Origin: Actinoallomurus purpureus
Lineage (GTDB): Bacteria; Actinomycetota; Actinomycetes; Streptosporangiales; Streptosporangiaceae
DNA: 64,000 nt
Reading direction: 5' to 3'
NCBI RefSeq assembly: GCF_024055795.1
Contig: NZ_JAMXMY010000011.1
Span: 238,957 to 302,956, forward strand
The notes beneath the pieces are model-generated. The model ran no database searches and was not told the origin of the DNA. It saw only the letters and a program-made list of their open reading frames with translations. This document shows, piece by piece, positions 62,195-64,000 of the stretch; positions within the stretch are counted from its first letter, which is position 1, and each line of letters begins with the position of its first letter. The position numbers were made by a program, and so were the translations under genes.

Positions 62195-62998
62195 GTGGCT
62201 GACTATTCGGATGACCTGCGGCTAGCACACGTGATGGCGGACGCGGCCGACGATGTCGCCACCCGCCGGTTCCGGGCCCTCGACCTCCGCGTCGAGACCA
62301 AACCCGACCTCACCCCCGTCAGCGACGCCGACCGGCTGGTCGAGGAGTCGTTGCGCAACACGCTGAAGCGGGCCCGGCCACGTGACGCCATCCACGGCGA
62401 GGAGTACGGCCGCACCGGCTACGGTCCGCGCTGCTGGGTCATCGACCCGATCGACGCGACCAAGAACTACGTGCGCGGCGTACCCGTGTGGGCCACGCTC
62501 ATCGCTCTCATGGAGGGCGACGAGGTCGTCGTCGGCATGGCCTCCGCCCCGGCGCTGAACCGCCGCTGGTGGGCCGCTCGCGGCGGCGGCGCCTGGACCG
62601 GCCGCAGCCTCGCCAAGGCCACCCGCTGCCGGGTGTCGGGCGTCACCGAGCTGCAGGACGCGTCGTTCTCCTACTCCAGCCTCCACGGTTGGGAGGACCA
62701 GGGCCGCCTCGACAACTTCCTCGGTCTCAGCCGCGCCGTCTGGCGCACCCGGGCGTACGGCGACTTCTGGTCGCACGTCATGGTCGCCGAGGGCGTCGTG
62801 GACGCCTCCGCCGAGCCCGAGGTGTCCCTGTGGGACGTCGCCGCCCTCCAGATCATCATTGAGGAGTCGGGCGGGATCTTCACCGACCTGTCCGGCGTGC
62901 CCAGTCCCGACGGCGGCAGCGTGGTCTGCAGCAACGGCCTCCTGCACGCCAGGATCCTGGAGCAGCTGGGCGGCGGGCCGCTCACGCTGCGCGTCTGA
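62195..62998 (+). CDS. hisN: Histidinol-phosphatase, inositol-monophosphatase fold
   Basis: A 267-residue IMPase-family enzyme. Metal and substrate motifs are TKPDLTPVSDADR, HGEEYG, DPIDATKNYVRGVPVWATLIAL and the C-terminal EVSLWDVAALQIIIEESGG. KNYVRG rather than the inositol-specific pattern, and the same synteny with aroA-rsgA in Streptomyces, point to HisN (last-but-one step of histidine synthesis). GTG 62195 has no ribosome site; a TACCGT box is 8 nt upstream. Confidence 0.9.
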   Translation: MADYSDDLRLAHVMADAADDVATRRFRALDLRVETKPDLTPVSDADRLVEESLRNTLKRARPRDAIHGEEYGRTGYGPRCWVIDPIDATKNYVRGVPVWATLIALMEGDEVVVGMASAPALNRRWWAARGGGAWTGRSLAKATRCRVSGVTELQDASFSYSSLHGWEDQGRLDNFLGLSRAVWRTRAYGDFWSHVMVAEGVVDASAEPEVSLWDVAALQIIIEESGGIFTDLSGVPSPDGGSVVCSNGLLHARILEQLGGGPLTLRV

Positions 62999-63054
62999 GC
63001 CGACCACGCGTCTGACGCCTCGCCCCACCGGGGCGCGGGTCTGGCCGCGGAGGC

Positions 63055-63069
63055 AGAAGATATATCGCG
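63055..63069 (+). promoter_or_regulatory. Putative PadR-type site upstream of the small membrane protein
   Basis: AGAAGATATATCGCG (63055-63069). Its 13-base core AAGATATATCGCG differs at one base from the site in front of the DUF1707 gene (13356-13373, read leftward) and is like the inverted site of the DUF4097-PadR operon. It lies 66 nt before the GTG at 63135. Confidence 0.5.
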
Positions 63070-63134
63070 TTTACCGGAACACCGACCCCGGTGCGGCACG
63101 TTCTCCTAGAGAACTCCTCGGAATGGAGGCTGTC

Positions 63135-63323
63135 GTGGGACGCACCGGATACGTCGTTGGCGGAGTGGCCGTGGCTCTGATCGCCTGGTGGCTGCTGCCC
63201 GGGTGGGTGACCCTCCTGATCGTGCTGGGCCTGGTCGCCGCGCCGATCGTTGGCTACCTGATGCTCGACCCGGCCCAGCGGCGGCGCCTGCGCGGCCAGG
63301 CACGCAAGCGCATCGGCAGCTGA
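63135..63323 (+). CDS. Small two-helix membrane protein
   Basis: A 62-residue protein with two hydrophobic segments (YVVGGVAVALIAWWLLPG and WVTLLIVLGLVAAPIVGYLML) and a basic tail (RRRLRGQARKRIGS). GGAGG lies 5 nt before GTG 63135; ATG 63123 overlaps that site. Function unknown. The upstream site suggests control by the PadR protein at 22 kb. Confidence 0.75.
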   Translation: MGRTGYVVGGVAVALIAWWLLPGWVTLLIVLGLVAAPIVGYLMLDPAQRRRLRGQARKRIGS

Positions 63324-63374
63324 GGGACGGCTTCAGCGGCACCGAGCGCTGAGGGCTCCCGCAGCGGGCGCGAA

Positions 63375-63405
63375 ATGGCCGACGATCCACCCGATCGTCG
63401 GCCAT
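63375..63405 (+). terminator. Terminator after the small membrane protein
   Basis: A perfect 13-bp stem (63375-63387 with 63393-63405) with a CACCC loop. There is no T tract. Confidence 0.75.
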
Positions 63406-63473
63406 GGGCCCGAGGCACCCTACCCGACGTACGGCAGGACGCGCTTCGGACATCGGCCGCCGCGGCGGCCGGC

Positions 63474-63707
63474 TCAGCGGGCGAAGCGCTCGTCGAGGCC
63501 CTCGCGCATGTCCTCCGGCAGGTCGTGCTTGCCCGCCTTGATGCGGTCGAGGAATTCCTTCCACGCGCTTACGCTGAAGAACAGCTTAGGACCGTCCGGG
63601 TCCTTGCTGTCGCGAACCGCGATGACGCGCTCACCCTGGGCCTCGTTGGACACCACGCACCTCAGTTCCCCGGTGGGTCTTACGACCTGTCTCGTGCCGG
63701 CTGCCAT
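63474..63707 (-). CDS. DUF397-type protein
   Basis: A 77-residue protein whose core ERVIAVRDSKDPDGPKLFFS followed by VSAWKEFLDRIKAGKHDL is the DUF397 pattern (VxVRDSKDPxGP...W..F). DUF397 proteins usually sit beside XRE-type regulators; none is seen here. The N-terminal part differs from the common WRKSS start and the C-terminus is extended. ATG 63707 has TACGTT 13 nt upstream and no ribosome site. The reading frame upstream runs into the rRNA terminator and is not used. Confidence 0.8.
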   Translation of the reverse strand: MAAGTRQVVRPTGELRCVVSNEAQGERVIAVRDSKDPDGPKLFFSVSAWKEFLDRIKAGKHDLPEDMREGLDERFAR

Positions 63708-63813
63708 GCGGCACGACACCAACGTAGCAGGCACTGACCGCACGCAACCGATTGTTGTAAGTTCCGGCCGAGCCGGAACCGCTGCATCGACGACCCGTTC
63801 GGCCGTTGAACGC

Positions 63814-63850
63814 AGGAAAGCCCGCCGGCTGATGCCTGGCGGGCTTTCCT
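63814..63850 (-). terminator. rRNA operon terminator
   Basis: A perfect 13-bp inverted repeat (63814-63826 with 63838-63850), arms AGGAAAGCCCGCC and GGCGGGCTTTCCT, located 14 nt beyond the 5S 3' end on the leftward strand. Confidence 0.9.
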
Positions 63851-63863
63851 GATCTATGTATGT

Positions 63864-63982
63864 GTCCGGCGGCGTCCTACTCTCCCACACCGTCTCCAGT
63901 GCAGTACCATCGGCGCTGAAAGGCTTAACTTCCGGGTTCGGAATGGGACCGGGTGTTTCCCTCTCGCCATAACCACCGAAAC
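63864..63982 (-). rRNA. rrf: 5S ribosomal RNA
   Basis: The leftward strand reads GTTTCGGTGGTTATGGCGAG at its 5' end, contains the loop-A/B consensus around CCCATTCCGAACCCGGAAG and the TTAAGCC element, and ends GGAGAGTAGGACGCCGCCGG. The two ends pair as helix I. Length about 118 nt. 23S rRNA should lie beyond the right edge. End positions are accurate to a few bases. Confidence 0.97.
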
Positions 63983-64000
63983 GATTAACAGAACCGGTCT

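Noticed and set aside
63708..63890. N-terminal extension of the DUF397 gene into the rRNA region
   Set aside because: The added residues come from the rRNA terminator hairpin and the 5S 3' end.

Overview
This is a core stretch of a high-GC chromosome from a filamentous-type actinomycete. The evidence is strongly GC-biased third codon positions, many GTG starts, the fused E1/E2 2-oxoglutarate decarboxylase Kgd, WhiB1/WblE, SigR-RsrA, a nickel superoxide dismutase, DasR, and SCO5389-family and DUF6104 proteins. A Streptosporangiales-like lineage is my inference; no species is claimed. I see no phage, insertion sequence, CRISPR array, tRNA or large biosynthetic cluster. The right edge enters a leftward rRNA operon through its 5S gene and terminator.

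Left part (1-16 kb): a LacI-type repressor with two upstream operators heads a compact ribose operon (rbsA, rbsC, rbsB, rbsK, rbsD). A leaderless operon follows (PPOX-family protein, ferredoxin, zinc alcohol dehydrogenase) behind a KstR-type operator. Next come a small membrane protein, a large membrane-anchored Asp-box protein, an SCO5389-family protein, an L,D-transpeptidase, a DUF1707 protein, a DUF985 cupin, an MFE-2-like dehydrogenase and a DedA protein.

16-30 kb: a bacterial serpin, kgd, a 59-residue DUF6104 gene, a DUF4097-PadR operon, an MDR oxidoreductase, a VapBC module, malic enzyme, and a glutamate-type ABC transporter with two tandem binding proteins, the first apparently starting at CTG.

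30-41 kb: divergent sodX/sodN, a MetE-like protein, an anti-sigma/SigF-type sigma pair, a diacylglycerol kinase, whiB1, a PdtaS-like kinase, bioF, dasR, a Uma2 protein and bioD.

41-52 kb: a lipoprotein, a class A penicillin-binding protein whose transpeptidase motifs have lost both lysines, a divergent two-component system with its lipoprotein, a DUF3311/sodium:solute symporter pair, a GNAT enzyme, and a biotin carrier next to biotin carboxylase.

52-64 kb: two overlapping HD-GYP genes, rsrA-sigR with a perfect SigR promoter, a methyltransferase, a DksA-type protein, an SRAP protein, DoxX, a degenerate ATPase domain, aroA-rsgA, a HAD hydrolase and hisN sharing one symmetric promoter, a small membrane protein, a DUF397 protein and 5S rRNA.

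Cross-cutting signals are many leaderless genes with a TAnnnT box 6-9 nt before the start codon, and a shared GATryATC-type site in front of three distant loci (DUF1707, DUF4097-PadR and the 62-residue membrane protein), which suggests a small PadR regulon.
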